Positions 1 to 9,509 are shown, counted from the stretch's first letter. The stretch is DNA of 64,000 nt from an uncultured Opitutia bacterium (GCA_903859715.1 CAIONS010000027.1:56534-120533), one strand, 5' to 3'. The notes: a model not told the origin generated them from the sequence alone. Numbers and translations are program-made.

Positions 1-1023
1 GAGGACCGGCTGAAGCCGCCGGCATCGATTCCCGAGGCGGACCGCGATTATTATCTCGAGCGCATTTATCCGAGCTTCGGCAATCTCTGCCCGCGCGACG
101 TCGCCTCGCGTGCGGCCAAGCGCGTCTGCGACGAAGGCCGCGGCGTCGGTGAGACGGGCCTGGGCGTCTATCTCGATTTCGCCGAGGCCATCGGCCGGCT
201 CGGCGAGGCCGGCGTGCGCGAACGCTACGGCAACCTGTTCGACATCTATCACGAGATCACGGCGGAGAGCGCGTACCAGCAGCCGATGCGCATCTATCCG
301 GCGGTGCACTACACGATGGGCGGCCTGTGGGTGGACTATAACCTGATGTCGAACGTCCCCGGCCTCTTTGTGCTGGGCGAGGCCAACTTCTCCGACCACG
401 GCGCGAACCGCCTCGGCGCCTCGGCGCTGATGCAGGGCTTGGCCGACGGCTACTTCGTCATTCCCTATACCATCGGCGACTATCTCGCGGGCCAGAAACC
501 GGGCTCGCGTCCGTCGATCGACGCGCCCGAGTTCAAGGCCGCCGAGGAGAACATCCGCGCCGCGACCAGCCGCCTGCTCGGCATCAAGGGCAAGGAGCCG
601 GTCAGCCATTTTCACAAGCGCCTCGGCAAGATCATGTGGGAGCACTGCGGCATGGCGCGCACGCGGGCAGGGCTGGAGGAAGCCCTGAAAATGATCCCGG
701 CGCTCCGCGAGGAATTTTGGGCAAACGTGAATGTCCCCGGCTCCGCGGCCACGCTGAACCAGGCGCTGGAGCAGGCCGGCCGAGTGGGGGACTTCCTGGA
801 GTTCGGCGAACTGCTCTGCCTCGATGCCCTCAAGCGCGAGGAAAGCTGCGGCGGCCACTTCCGCGAGGAGTACCAATTTGCAGACGGTGAGTGCAAACGC
901 GACGACGCCAACTTCGGCCACGTGGCTGCGTGGGAATACCAGGGCGCCGGCCAGGCCCCACTGCGCAACGTCGAACCGCTCAACTATGAGTTCGTGAAGA
1001 TGAGCGTCCGTAACTATAAATAA
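1..1023 (+). CDS. sdhA: Succinate dehydrogenase/fumarate reductase flavoprotein subunit, 3' part
   Basis: The reading frame is open from the first base and ends in TAA at 1021-1023, so the N-terminus lies outside the window. The visible ~340 residues are the C-terminal half of SdhA. They include the [16 protein letters not shown] stretch, the FAD-contacting [19 protein letters not shown] region, and the helical C-terminal domain ending in NYK. The protein oxidises succinate to fumarate and passes electrons to SdhB. An unrelated gene separates it from sdhB, although the stop codon overlaps the next ATG (TAATG). Identity is secure from the conserved FAD and active-site segments. The cytochrome b subunit would be expected upstream and is not visible. 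Confidence 0.95.
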   Translation, partial: EDRLKPPASIPEADRDYYLERIYPSFGNLCPRDVASRAAKRVCDEGRGVGETGLGVYLDFAEAIGRLGEAGVRERYGNLFDIYHEITAESAYQQPMRIYPAVHYTMGGLWVDYNLMSNVPGLFVLGEANFSDHGANRLGASALMQGLADGYFVIPYTIGDYLAGQKPGSRPSIDAPEFKAAEENIRAATSRLLGIKGKEPVSHFHKRLGKIMWEHCGMARTRAGLEEALKMIPALREEFWANVNVPGSAATLNQALEQAGRVGDFLEFGELLCLDALKREESCGGHFREEYQFADGECKRDDANFGHVAAWEYQGAGQAPLRNVEPLNYEFVKMSVRNYK

Positions 1024-1469
1024 TGCACGCGATCGAAGAGACGAAAAGTCGAGAGGTCGAAATGCCGGAGAAACCACAATTTCGTTTCGAGAAGCTCACC
1101 GTGTGGCAGTCTGCCCGGAGGCTTTGTGCTGAAATTTATACGGCCACCCAGCATTTTCCGAAAGACGAGCTTTTCGGGCTGACCAGCCAGCTCCGGCGCG
1201 CCTCCGTTTCGATTACGGCTAACATCGCTGAAGGAAGTGGACGAAATTCCGATCCCGACTTCGCGCATTTTCTTGAGATGGCCTATGGCTCAGCCATGGA
1301 ATTGGCCGCGTTGCTGCATGTCGCGACCGATACCGCGCGACTTGATGCTTCAACGCGGGATAGCCTCTTGGGGCTTACGGCGGAAGTCTCCACTCAGTTG
1401 AGTGCGCTCAATCGTTCACTAAGCGTCGAACGCTCAAAGACGCCCTTCCCGCGCAGACCGCATTCCTGA
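1023..1469 (+). CDS. Four-helix-bundle protein (S23/IVP family) inserted in the sdh operon
   Basis: The 148-residue product has the family's core features: [13 protein letters not shown] near the start, [19 protein letters not shown] in the middle, and [16 protein letters not shown] later. This family includes proteins encoded in 23S rRNA intervening sequences and the Avd-like accessory proteins of retroelements. Its molecular role is unclear, and nucleic-acid binding is suspected. The first ATG overlaps the sdhA stop; an internal Met at 1062 matches the usual start of the family better. The gene sits between sdhA and sdhB, where it has no metabolic role. Its flanks carry loosely matching inverted repeats with the bases AGTCGAGA and GCCGGA. 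No reverse transcriptase is nearby. Confidence 0.88.
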   Translation: MHAIEETKSREVEMPEKPQFRFEKLTVWQSARRLCAEIYTATQHFPKDELFGLTSQLRRASVSITANIAEGSGRNSDPDFAHFLEMAYGSAMELAALLHVATDTARLDASTRDSLLGLTAEVSTQLSALNRSLSVERSKTPFPRRPHS

Positions 1470-1518
1470 AATCCGGCTTCTCGACTCCTCGCCACTCGTC
1501 CTTAGACGCAATTCCACC

Positions 1519-2331
<813 letters not shown>

Positions 2332-2337
2332 GCGAGC

Positions 2338-2363
2338 CAGTAGCAGCCGAGATCACGAGGCTG
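2338..2363. repeat. Single arm of the GTAGCAGCCGA...GAGGCTG repeat family
   Basis: The sequence directly after sdhB begins AGTAGCAGCCGAGATCACGA and continues into GGCTG. The same arm recurs around 50873 (with its inverted partner at 50919), at 21790-21816 in reverse orientation, and at 61590-61613. Here only one arm is evident. Confidence 0.6.
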
Positions 2364-2378
2364 TCCCGCCGATGGGAT

Positions 2379-2487
2379 GAACATCGAACACTCAACTTCG
2401 AACGTCCAACATCGAAGTTCGATTCGCGGCCTTCGGCCCTTATCCGGCCTTCGACGTTCGATGCTCAACGTTGAATGTTGGACGTTC
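2379..2487. repeat. Heptad-arm inverted repeat downstream of sdhB
   Basis: The left arm (2379-2417) reads as 7-nt units AACATCG, AACACTC, AACTTCG, AACGTCC, AACATCG. The right arm (2449-2487), reverse-complemented, gives AACGTCC, AACATTC, AACGTTG, AGCATCG, AACGTCG. About three quarters of positions match and many differences would still allow G-U pairs. The spacer contains a small GGCC-rich hairpin. It could fold as a long stem in RNA. Confidence 0.8.
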
Positions 2488-2584
2488 GCCTTGTCCGGCA
2501 TCTGGGCTTCAACCTTCGGCCGTCGCATTTTTTGTAACTTTCCGGGGACCGCCGTGTTTTCAGGGCAACATCACCTTGCCCATC

Positions 2585-2800
2585 ATGAAGACCCTTCCTC
2601 TCATCGCCTCCTTTGCCGCGCTCGTCGCGTTTGTCTCCGTTCCCACCGCCGCCGTTGCCGGCCTGCTCTTTTTCGCCGTGACCCTCGTGACCATTTTCGC
2701 CGCGGATTACAGCCGGGTCATCAGACCCCTGGCTCCGCGGGCTGCCTTGGTCGCGTTTCCGCCGGCGCGTCCGGCGCAGGCTTGCGAGCTGGCGGCTTGA
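2585..2800 (+). CDS. Small hydrophobic membrane protein, unknown function
   Basis: The 71-residue product starts MKTLPLIASFAALVAF and has one or two hydrophobic segments (about residues 4-22 and 24-42), then a short proline/alanine-rich tail. The ATG at 2585 is chosen over upstream starts because it opens directly on the hydrophobic segment and those upstream starts would translate the repeat. A strong terminator follows within 30 nt, which supports a real transcription unit. No family is recognised. Confidence 0.55.
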   Translation: MKTLPLIASFAALVAFVSVPTAAVAGLLFFAVTLVTIFAADYSRVIRPLAPRAALVAFPPARPAQACELAA

Positions 2801-2825
2801 TCCCCGCCGGTTCGCTGCTGGAGGG

Positions 2826-2860
2826 CGGTCCCTGCTTCCCGCGGGGACCGTCTTGCTTTT
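2826..2860 (+). terminator. Rho-independent terminator
   Basis: A 10-bp GC-rich stem (2826-2835 with 2841-2850, one T-G pair) closes a 5-nt loop and is followed by TCTTGCTTTT. It ends the small membrane protein gene and abuts the 3' end of the opposing lipoprotein gene. Confidence 0.75.
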
Positions 2861-3335
2861 AGCGCGCCGCCTGCAGGCCGTGGAGGTCGAGCACGCCGTC
2901 GGAATCGGTCTTCACCTTTATGTCGGTGTCACCGCTGGTCATGAAGAGCACGCTCTCCAACCGGTAGCTGGCGGTGGTCTGGCCCTGCATCGACAGCAAC
3001 TGCTTAACGAGGGCGGAATTCTCGATGATCAGGGTTACATCCCGCGTGGTGGTGCTCAGCGGCGGCAGGCCGATTGGCGTGTGGCTGACCGCGCGGCCGA
3101 TGTAGGCGCCATTGAAATAGAGCTTGTGGGAGGAACCGGAGAAGCCAAAGGCGTTGAGACTCTCACTGGTGTAGCGCAAAGTCATCGTGACTTGCGTTTC
3201 CAGCAGGGAGGAGTCGATGGCCTTGAGATCCGCCACGGTCACGGTGATGCCGCCGGATTTGTCGACCGAATTACAGCCGGTTAAAAGGAGGCTCAGGCCG
3301 AGCACGAGAATGGCGAGGGTGGGGATGGTTTTCAT
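2859..3335 (-). CDS. LEA14-like (LEA type 2) lipoprotein
   Basis: The 158-residue product begins MKTIPTLAILVLGLSLLLTGC, a lipoprotein signal peptide with lipobox LTGC. It continues with a beta-rich domain (VTVADLKAID, VTMTLRYTSESLNAFGFSG) that resembles the water-stress/hypersensitive-response LEA type 2 fold. It should be anchored to a membrane facing the periplasm. No partner gene is adjacent. The signal peptide is clear and the domain call is from pattern only. Confidence 0.7.
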   Translation of the reverse strand: MKTIPTLAILVLGLSLLLTGCNSVDKSGGITVTVADLKAIDSSLLETQVTMTLRYTSESLNAFGFSGSSHKLYFNGAYIGRAVSHTPIGLPPLSTTTRDVTLIIENSALVKQLLSMQGQTTASYRLESVLFMTSGDTDIKVKTDSDGVLDLHGLQAAR

Positions 3336-3390
3336 GCAGTGCAGGGCGTTAGGGAAGGCAGGCCCGGTTCAAACTGCAAGGCTGCCGGGA

Positions 3391-3493
3391 ATGTAGGGCG
3401 GGGTCGCTGACCCCGCTGGTTTGAATGGTAGGGCGAATCCTCCGGATGAGCCGTCCTCGTTCGGAAGGCGGGGTCAGCGACCCCGCCCTGCAT
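3391..3493. repeat. Inverted repeat with self-palindromic arms (GCGGGGTCNCTGACCCCGC type)
   Basis: The left arm (about 3391-3416) contains GCGGGGTCGCTGACCCCGC and the right arm (3468-3492) GCGGGGTCAGCGACCCCGC. Each arm is itself a palindrome and the two are complementary. Related arms occur at 7650-7673, 60459-60477 and 60739-60762. Confidence 0.8.
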
Positions 3494-3502
3494 CAAGGCC
3501 GC

Positions 3503-3757
3503 TCAAAACACCGTCAGGGCCCGCGCGCTTTCGAGCGCGACCCAGGCGCAGCCGCCGAGGAGCAGGGCGACCAGGAGCTGCCGCACGAACTTGCGGCCAC
3601 GCAGCACGGTATCATGGAAATTCGTGTCGAGCCGCTTCCGGTTGCTCTGGGCCAGAAAGCTCACAAAGCGCGCATTGTGGCAGGGGCCGCGCGCATCCCG
3701 CATCAGCCCCAGGCGAAGGGCCGGCCGATGGAAGAGATGCTGGAACATGCGCCACAC
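3503..3757 (-). CDS. Small protein with C-terminal membrane segment, unknown function
   Basis: The 84-residue product has a basic N-terminal half (RDARGPCHNARFVSFLAQSN, RKRLDTNFHDTVLRGRKF) and one hydrophobic segment near the C-terminus (VRQLLVALLLGGCAWVALES). It is divergent from lysA, with 83 nt between the starts. The basic-then-hydrophobic layout fits a tail-anchored inner-membrane protein. I do not recognise the family. It could be spurious, but its composition looks coding. Confidence 0.55.
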   Translation of the reverse strand: MWRMFQHLFHRPALRLGLMRDARGPCHNARFVSFLAQSNRKRLDTNFHDTVLRGRKFVRQLLVALLLGGCAWVALESARALTVF

Positions 3758-3840
3758 GGTTTCATCCCGGAAAATTGCAGCGGGATACTCAAGGGGAAAC
3801 TCGCCAACGCGGGCCTTTCACGCTTTTTTCGCCCCGCGCC

Positions 3841-5145
3841 ATGCATCACTTCCACTACACCGGCCAGGACCTGCACTGCGAATCCGTCGACCTCGCCGCC
3901 GTGGCCAAGCTCTATGGCACCCCGACGTACGTCTACAGCGCGGCGACGATGGCGGACCATTTCCATCGCCTGCAGCGCAACCTGCCAGGCCTCGACCTCC
4001 AGATCTGCTATGCGATGAAGGCCTCCTCGAGCCTCGCGGTGCTGCGCCACTTTGCCAACCTCGGCGCGGGCTTTGATCTCGTCAGCGGCGGCGAACTCCG
4101 CCGGGTCCTCGCGGCCGGGGCCGGGGTCAGCACCAGTGTCTTTGCGGGCGTCGGCAAGACCGAGGCGGAGATCAAGCTGGCCCTCGAGAACGACATCTAT
4201 GCCTTCCACGTCGAGAGCGAGCCCGAGCTGGCCCGCATCAATCACGTCGCCGGCCAGCTGGGCGTGAAGGCGCCCATCGCCATCCGGATCAATCCGGACG
4301 TCGACGCCCACACCCACGCGAAGATCACGACGGGCAAGAGCGACAACAAGTTTGGCATCCCGCTCAAGCACGCCGCCGCCGCGTACGAGGCCGCTGCGAA
4401 ACTGAAAAACCTTCGCATCCGGGGCGTGCAGATGCACATCGGCTCGCAGCTTACCGAGATCGGGCCGTTCGTGGAGGCGGTGAAGAAAGTCGCGCCGCTC
4501 GTGGCCGAGCTGAAGGCGGGCTACGGCATCGAGTATTTCTCCATCGGCGGCGGCATGGGCATTGTTTATCGGGACGCGCTCGCCAGCGGCCAGGCCGCAT
4601 GGTGGGACGCCCAGCCCGCTGACAAGCGCCCGCTCACCCCCGAGGTTTACGGCGCGGCGCTCACGCCACTGCTGGCGCCGCTCGGGCTGAAGATCCTGCT
4701 CGAGCACGGCCGCTTTATGGTGGGCAACGCCGGCGTGCTGCTGGCACGTGTCGAGCACCTGAAGCGCGGCGCGGGCAAGAATTTCCTGATCGTCGATGCC
4801 GCGATGAACGACCTGGTGCGCCCGGCCATGTACGATTCGTACCACGAGATTGTGCCGGTGCACCGTGACAGTTCGCGGCGCGCCCTCGTGGCCGACATCG
4901 TCGGCCCGATCTGCGAAAGCGGCGACTGCTTCGCGAAGGACCGTCAGATCCAAGAGGTCGGCGAGGGCGAACTCGTGGCCTTCATGAGCGCCGGGGCTTA
5001 CGGCCGCGTGATGGCCAGCCGCTATAATTCCCGCGGCATGCCCGCCGAGGTAATGGTGAGCGGCAGCGCCTTCGAGCTCATCAACGCCCGCGAAACGTTT
5101 GAGCAGATGGTCGCCGGGGAAAAAATCCCGGCGTTTTTGCGGTAA
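3841..5145 (+). CDS. lysA: Diaminopimelate decarboxylase
   Basis: This is the last step of lysine synthesis, converting meso-diaminopimelate to lysine with PLP. The 434-residue fold-III decarboxylase has the PLP lysine K60 in CYAMKAS, HIGSQ at about 199, the glycine loop GGGMG at about 237, and the active-site cysteine C358 in CESGD. The phosphate-binding motif usually written EPGR reads E288-H-G-R here. The ATG at 3841 gives the family-standard N-terminus; upstream in-frame starts would add about 140 residues of non-homologous sequence. It is transcribed alone and followed at once by an inverted repeat. Confidence 0.93.
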   Translation: MHHFHYTGQDLHCESVDLAAVAKLYGTPTYVYSAATMADHFHRLQRNLPGLDLQICYAMKASSSLAVLRHFANLGAGFDLVSGGELRRVLAAGAGVSTSVFAGVGKTEAEIKLALENDIYAFHVESEPELARINHVAGQLGVKAPIAIRINPDVDAHTHAKITTGKSDNKFGIPLKHAAAAYEAAAKLKNLRIRGVQMHIGSQLTEIGPFVEAVKKVAPLVAELKAGYGIEYFSIGGGMGIVYRDALASGQAAWWDAQPADKRPLTPEVYGAALTPLLAPLGLKILLEHGRFMVGNAGVLLARVEHLKRGAGKNFLIVDAAMNDLVRPAMYDSYHEIVPVHRDSSRRALVADIVGPICESGDCFAKDRQIQEVGEGELVAFMSAGAYGRVMASRYNSRGMPAEVMVSGSAFELINARETFEQMVAGEKIPAFLR

Positions 5146-5153
5146 CGCGCCTT

Positions 5154-5325
5154 GAATTGCGGATTTCGGAGACCGGAAGCCGGATCGGGGAGTCTCCGCA
5201 CAGCCGAGTGAATTCCGTCGCTCAACGCGCGGTAACAGGCACAGCAATTTTTTTGGGCCGGCAATGGTCAATCCGTACAGCCGCGGTCCGGCTATCCGGT
5301 TTCCGGTCTCCGAAATCCGCAATTC
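5154..5325. repeat. Heptad-arm inverted repeat (GGATTTC / GGAGACC / GGAAGCC)
   Basis: The left arm (5154-5185) runs as GAATTGC, GGATTTC, GGAGACC, GGAAGCC, GGAT. The right arm (5294-5325) is its nearly perfect reverse complement, with one difference in about 32 nt. The spacer of 108 nt has no gene. It lies 9 nt after the lysA stop and may also act as a 3' end structure. Confidence 0.88.
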
Positions 5326-5373
5326 CAAAGGTCCCCATTGACCCCTCGGTGGCGGCGTTCAACCTCGGAGGTC

Positions 5374-6510
5374 ATGCTACGAGCGTCGCCGCCCCTTTCA
5401 TCCGCTGCGACCGAGGACGGGGTTGAAACCGTTCTCGGCCGCCGGTTCAGCGAGCGCGAATATCTCGCCATGAACGCGGACGTAAGGGCGGGCATTACCG
5501 CCGGCCAGTTTTCCTCGGGCCGCGATCATTTTGAAAAATTCGGCCACACCGAAGGGCGGCTGGGCCGCGAGCCGGAGAAGACGGAGCCGTTCTTCGGTCA
5601 TCAGCCCATCGATGAACGCGCGCTGCCGGCCTATCGCGCCGAGCATTTCCCCTATGCCGGACCGCATCCCTGGCTCGACCGCCCGGAATGGGAGGAGTTG
5701 CTGGACGAAAAGCTGCGTCGCGGCGAAATCACCTCTGCTGACGCCGCGCTTTGCCGCCAGTGGGCCCGCGATGGATATCTCATCCTGAAAGGGGCCGTGG
5801 TGGATCGCCTGCTGGACGAAGGCTGGGCCAGCTATGAGCGGGCGATCCAGGCCGGGGCGATCAAGCTGCTGGACGACAAGATCGGGCCGGATGATCCATG
5901 GCCCGGCCGTTATCTGGATCCGCATCTCAAGGTCCCGGAAATGTGCCCGGTGTTGCGGCATCCCGAAATTCTCCGGCTGGTGCGCCTGCTGATGGACCGC
6001 GAGCCCGCGCCCTTCCAGTCGATCGCCTCGCACAAGGGCACCCAGCAGGCGGCGCACTCGGACTCGATCCACATGACGACCTATCCGCTGGGGTACCTGA
6101 CCGCGGCATGGGTTGCGTTTGAGGATATTCATCCCGACAGCGGCCCGCTCGTTTACTATCCGGGCAGTCATCGGCTGCCTTATGTCTTCAGCAAGGAGGT
6201 GGGGATCAAACCCGGCGAATTCGTGGCGGCCGGCTATGTGGCCTACGCGGAAAAATACGAGCCCTTCATCCAGCGGCTGCTTGAGCAGCACAACTGTGCG
6301 CCGGCTTATTTTCACGCGCAAAAGGGCGATGTGTTCCTCTGGCATGCGAATCTCATCCACGGCGGTGCACCGCGGCGGGATGTGCGCCGCTCCCGTCGGG
6401 CGATGGTCTGCCACTATTTCGTCAAGGGCGCCGTGACCTATCACGATCTCGCCGCTAGTGCGGCGCGCCCGCATCTGGGCACCTGCCTGTTGCGTCCGTC
6501 GACCGACTGA
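5374..6510 (+). CDS. Phytanoyl-CoA dioxygenase (PhyH)-like Fe(II)/2-oxoglutarate oxygenase
   Basis: The 378-residue protein has an N-terminal motif of the type FSEREYLAMNADV...GxxxSGxxHFxxxGxxEGR, seen in various carbohydrate and surface-modifying proteins. The PhyH double-stranded beta-helix follows. Iron ligands are H228 and D230 (HSD) and H329 in LIHGGAPR. It should hydroxylate a small molecule using 2-oxoglutarate and O2; the substrate is unknown. The start at 5374 is chosen because CGGAGG lies just upstream, whereas the TTG at 5338 has no ribosome site. gpsA follows after 11 nt and may be co-transcribed. Confidence 0.82.
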   Translation: MLRASPPLSSAATEDGVETVLGRRFSEREYLAMNADVRAGITAGQFSSGRDHFEKFGHTEGRLGREPEKTEPFFGHQPIDERALPAYRAEHFPYAGPHPWLDRPEWEELLDEKLRRGEITSADAALCRQWARDGYLILKGAVVDRLLDEGWASYERAIQAGAIKLLDDKIGPDDPWPGRYLDPHLKVPEMCPVLRHPEILRLVRLLMDREPAPFQSIASHKGTQQAAHSDSIHMTTYPLGYLTAAWVAFEDIHPDSGPLVYYPGSHRLPYVFSKEVGIKPGEFVAAGYVAYAEKYEPFIQRLLEQHNCAPAYFHAQKGDVFLWHANLIHGGAPRRDVRRSRRAMVCHYFVKGAVTYHDLAASAARPHLGTCLLRPSTD

Positions 6511-6521
6511 TTCCCTGCACC

Positions 6522-7544
6522 ATGAAATTCACCGTCATCGGCGCCGGGGCGTGGGGAACAGCGTTTGCCCTCCATCTCGCCCGCGCGGGCCAGGCCGTCA
6601 CGCTCGCGCCGCGCCGCGCCGAACAGGCCCGGACGCTGGCTGCCGCGCGGGAGAATGTCGATTATCTGCCGGGGGTGGCGCTGCCGCTCGCGTTGCGGAT
6701 CGATCCCGACCTGGCCTCGGCCCTCGTGGAAACCGAAGTGGTGCTACTGGCCTGTCCCGCGCAGGCATTGCGGGAAACCGCGCTCCGCATCCGCGAGCAC
6801 CTGGGCGCGGCGCGCCCGCGGCTCGTGATCAGCCTGGCCAAGGGTCTGGAGCTCGGCACGCACCTGCGACCCTCGCAGGTGATTGCAGAGATGCTCCCGG
6901 GAGTTCACGCCGGCTCGCTCACCGGTCCGACCAATGCCGCCGAAATCGCGCGCGGGCTGCCGGCGGCGATGGTGCTGGCTGTGACGCCGGCGAGTGCGGC
7001 CGTGCAGGAGCTGCAGGCGGCGCTGAGCGGCGCGACCCTGCGGGTTTACACGAGCGACGACCTGCCCGGCGTGGAATTTGGCGGCAGCCTGAAGAACATC
7101 TACGCCATCGCGGCCGGTTGCTGTGACGGCTTGAAGTTGGGCGACAACTCCCGGGCCGCGCTACTCACGCGGGCGCTGGCCGAGATGGTACGGGTCGGCG
7201 TGGCGCTCGGGGCCCGGCCGGAAACCTTTTATGGCCTCAGCGGGTTTGGGGATCTGGTGGCGACGTGTCACGGCGCCTGGAGCCGGAACCGTGAGTTTGG
7301 CTTCGAGGTCGGCGCCGGCAAAAGCGTGGCCGCACTGATGACGAACCGGAAGACGGTCGTCGAGGGCTACAAGACCGCGGAGTCTTTCCACGGGCTGTGT
7401 CTCGAAAAGAAAATCGACGCCCCGATCCTCCGCGAGATGCACGGAATCCTCTTCGAAAACAAGGCGCCGGCCAGCGCGATCAGCGCGCTGATGACGCGCA
7501 GCCTGAAGCAGGAAACGGGCGGCCCGCTTGCGGCCAAGGTTTGA
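6522..7544 (+). CDS. gpsA: NAD(P)+-dependent glycerol-3-phosphate dehydrogenase
   Basis: The 340-residue enzyme reduces dihydroxyacetone phosphate to sn-glycerol 3-phosphate for phospholipid synthesis. Visible features are the Rossmann motif GAGAWG at residues 8-13, LAKGLE, the catalytic lysine K191 in GSLKNIYAIAAG, and GFGDLVATC with VVEGYKTAES in the C-terminal domain. Length is normal. It lies 11 nt downstream of the PhyH-like gene and is followed by repeat sequence, so it probably ends the transcript. Confidence 0.95.
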   Translation: MKFTVIGAGAWGTAFALHLARAGQAVTLAPRRAEQARTLAAARENVDYLPGVALPLALRIDPDLASALVETEVVLLACPAQALRETALRIREHLGAARPRLVISLAKGLELGTHLRPSQVIAEMLPGVHAGSLTGPTNAAEIARGLPAAMVLAVTPASAAVQELQAALSGATLRVYTSDDLPGVEFGGSLKNIYAIAAGCCDGLKLGDNSRAALLTRALAEMVRVGVALGARPETFYGLSGFGDLVATCHGAWSRNREFGFEVGAGKSVAALMTNRKTVVEGYKTAESFHGLCLEKKIDAPILREMHGILFENKAPASAISALMTRSLKQETGGPLAAKV

Positions 7545-7555
7545 GCGGGCTGCAA

Positions 7556-7648
7556 AGGTGGAGCGTGTTGCCCTCAACGCGCTGAGCACCGCTGCCCGAG
7601 TCTCATCGTCGATGGAGCCGTCAACGCATTGAGGGCAATGCGTTCCAC
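7556..7648. repeat. Inverted repeat, GGTGGAGCG...CCCTCAACGCG family
   Basis: The left arm begins GGTGGAGCGTGTTGCCCTCA at 7556. The right arm ends TGAGGGCAATGCGTTCCACC at 7648. About five differences separate the arms over 29 nt. Half-elements of two other families follow: CGACCTCGCCCTGCA near 7668, and the GCGGCGAGGGCGCCGCG arm at 7688-7704 that is also present at 16318-16334. Confidence 0.8.
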
Positions 7649-7768
7649 CGGGCAGGCGGGTCAGCGACCTCGCCCTGCAATCGAACGCGGCGAGGGCGCC
7701 GCGGCTCCAGGCTGAGGCAACCGTCAGCTTGCGCCGGACCGGCGAAACGACTGGGGTAGGGGCACCCC

Positions 7769-9403
7769 ATGAGTCACCCCACTCGTTCCTCCACGCTGGA
7801 CCAGAAACACCGGCTCGTCGTCTTCGCCTCTTCGCTGGGGACGGTCTTCGAGTGGTACGACTTCTACATCTACGGCACGCTGGCGGCTTTTTTCGGCAAA
7901 CTGTTTTTCCCGCCCGGCAATGAGACCGCGGGGTTTCTCTCCAGCCTCGCGCTGTTTGGCGTGGGGTTTTCCGTACGTCCGTTCGGCGCGCTGGTGTTCG
8001 GCCGCATCGGCGACCTGATCGGGCGGAAATACACCTTTCTGGTCACGATCGTCGTGATGGGGCTTGCGACGGCGCTGGTCGGCGTGCTGCCGACCTACGC
8101 GGCGATTGGTTTCTGGGCGCCGGTGAGCCTGGTCGTGCTGCGGCTTGCGCAGGGTCTGGCCCTCGGTGGCGAATATGGCGGCGCGGCCACGTATGTCGCG
8201 GAGCATGCCCCGCCGGGAAAACGCGGGCTGTTCACCAGCTGGATCCAGCTCACGGCGACGCTGGGGTTTTTCCTCTCGCTCGCGGTGATTTACCTGACGC
8301 GTCACCTGATGACGCCGGAGAGTTTCGCGACATGGGGCTGGCGGGTGCCGTTTCTGGTCTCGGTGCTGCTGCTGGCCATCTCCATCTATATCCGGCTGAA
8401 GCTGGAGGAATCCCCGGTGTTTGCGGAGATGAAGGCGCAGGGCAAAACCTCGAAGGCGCCGCTCACCGAAAGCTTCGCGCGCTGGGGCAACGCGCAGCTG
8501 GTGCTGAAGGCGCTGTTCGGGGCGACGGCCGGCCAGGGCGTGGTCTGGTATGCCGGCCAGTTTTACGCGCTCTATTTTCTCAGCACGACGTTGAAGCTCG
8601 ATTACGAGAGCACCTATCTGCTGATCGCGGCGGCATTGATCCTCGGTGCGCCGTTCCTGATCCTGTTCGGCTGGCTGTCCGATCGCATCGGCCGGAAATA
8701 CCTCATGCTCGCGGGCTGCCTGCTGGCGGTGCTGACCTACCAGCCGATTTTCCACGGGCTGACGCGCGCGGCCAACCCGGCGCTGGCCGAGGCCATGGCC
8801 CGGACTCCGGTCGTGCTGCACACCGCCGAATATCGCGGCCCGGTCACGCTGACACTAAAAGCCGTGCGGGACGCTGCCGGCAAAATCGTGGGCCTTAAGC
8901 AGGCGTCCTCCGAAACCGGGCAGGCGAGGAATTATCTCAACAGCCGCGGCATTCCGTTCATGTTGGCCCCGGCGGACGAGACTGCGGCGCTGGTGTTGAG
9001 TGTCGGTGGGACGGCGGTGAAGGGATTTGACGCGAAGGCCTACGAGGCCGCGCTGGCCCCGGCGGGATATCCGAAGGCCGCCGACCCGGCGCGGATCGAC
9101 CGGGTGGGGGTGATCGCGCTGCTGACGCTGCTGATGCTTTATGTTGCCATGGTGTACGGGCCGATTGCGGCGTTTCTCGTGGAGCTGTTCCCGACCCGGA
9201 TCCGGTACACCTCGATGTCGCTGCCGTATCATATCGGCAACGGCTGGTTCGGGGGATTCCTGCCGCTCATTGCCGCGAGCATCGTGGTGTTCACGGGCGA
9301 TATCTATGCGGGCCTGTGGTACCCGATCGGCATTGCGGCGATGTCCTTCATCATCGGCCTGCTGTTCCTGCCGGAGACGAAGGACAACGATATCAACCGC
9401 TGA
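7769..9403 (+). CDS. MFS transporter, metabolite:H+ symporter type
   Basis: This 544-residue polytopic permease has the MHS signatures: LGTVFEWYDFYIYG in TM1, RPFGALVFGRIGDLIGRKYTF in loop 2-3, and LRLAQGLALGGEYGGAATYV in TM4-5. The C-terminal half repeats the loop motif as DRIGRKYLML. Family members usually have about 430-450 residues. The extra ~110 lie between about 335 and 445 as a hydrophilic insert (TLKAVRDAAGKIVGLK...), probably extracytoplasmic. Relatives carry proline/betaine, shikimate or dicarboxylates. The substrate is not readable from sequence. Confidence 0.88.
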   Translation: MSHPTRSSTLDQKHRLVVFASSLGTVFEWYDFYIYGTLAAFFGKLFFPPGNETAGFLSSLALFGVGFSVRPFGALVFGRIGDLIGRKYTFLVTIVVMGLATALVGVLPTYAAIGFWAPVSLVVLRLAQGLALGGEYGGAATYVAEHAPPGKRGLFTSWIQLTATLGFFLSLAVIYLTRHLMTPESFATWGWRVPFLVSVLLLAISIYIRLKLEESPVFAEMKAQGKTSKAPLTESFARWGNAQLVLKALFGATAGQGVVWYAGQFYALYFLSTTLKLDYESTYLLIAAALILGAPFLILFGWLSDRIGRKYLMLAGCLLAVLTYQPIFHGLTRAANPALAEAMARTPVVLHTAEYRGPVTLTLKAVRDAAGKIVGLKQASSETGQARNYLNSRGIPFMLAPADETAALVLSVGGTAVKGFDAKAYEAALAPAGYPKAADPARIDRVGVIALLTLLMLYVAMVYGPIAAFLVELFPTRIRYTSMSLPYHIGNGWFGGFLPLIAASIVVFTGDIYAGLWYPIGIAAMSFIIGLLFLPETKDNDINR

Positions 9404-9509
9404 TTTCGCTCCCCGGTTTTTGACACAAGCCGGGCTTGCTTGACGCAAAGCGAATCTGCGTAATGCCCCTTCCTTGGAATAATCCCACCCCTCGGCTTTC
9501 TCTTACCCC

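Noticed and set aside
1023..1469. Diversity-generating retroelement, because the four-helix-bundle protein resembles Avd
   Set aside because: No reverse transcriptase, template repeat or variable repeat is visible in the neighbourhood.
3703..5328. Long minus-strand open frame opposite lysA
   Set aside because: High-GC codon bias keeps the antisense frame open; it has no recognisable domain, and lysA on the plus strand is certain.
5338..5373. Upstream TTG start for the PhyH-like gene
   Set aside because: The ATG at 5374 has a good ribosome site (CGGAGG), and the extra residues have no similarity to the family.
9420..9466. Candidate promoter TTGACA upstream of the sodium symporter
   Set aside because: No matching -10 box at 16-18 nt spacing; a second TTGACG has only 15 nt to TAATGC.
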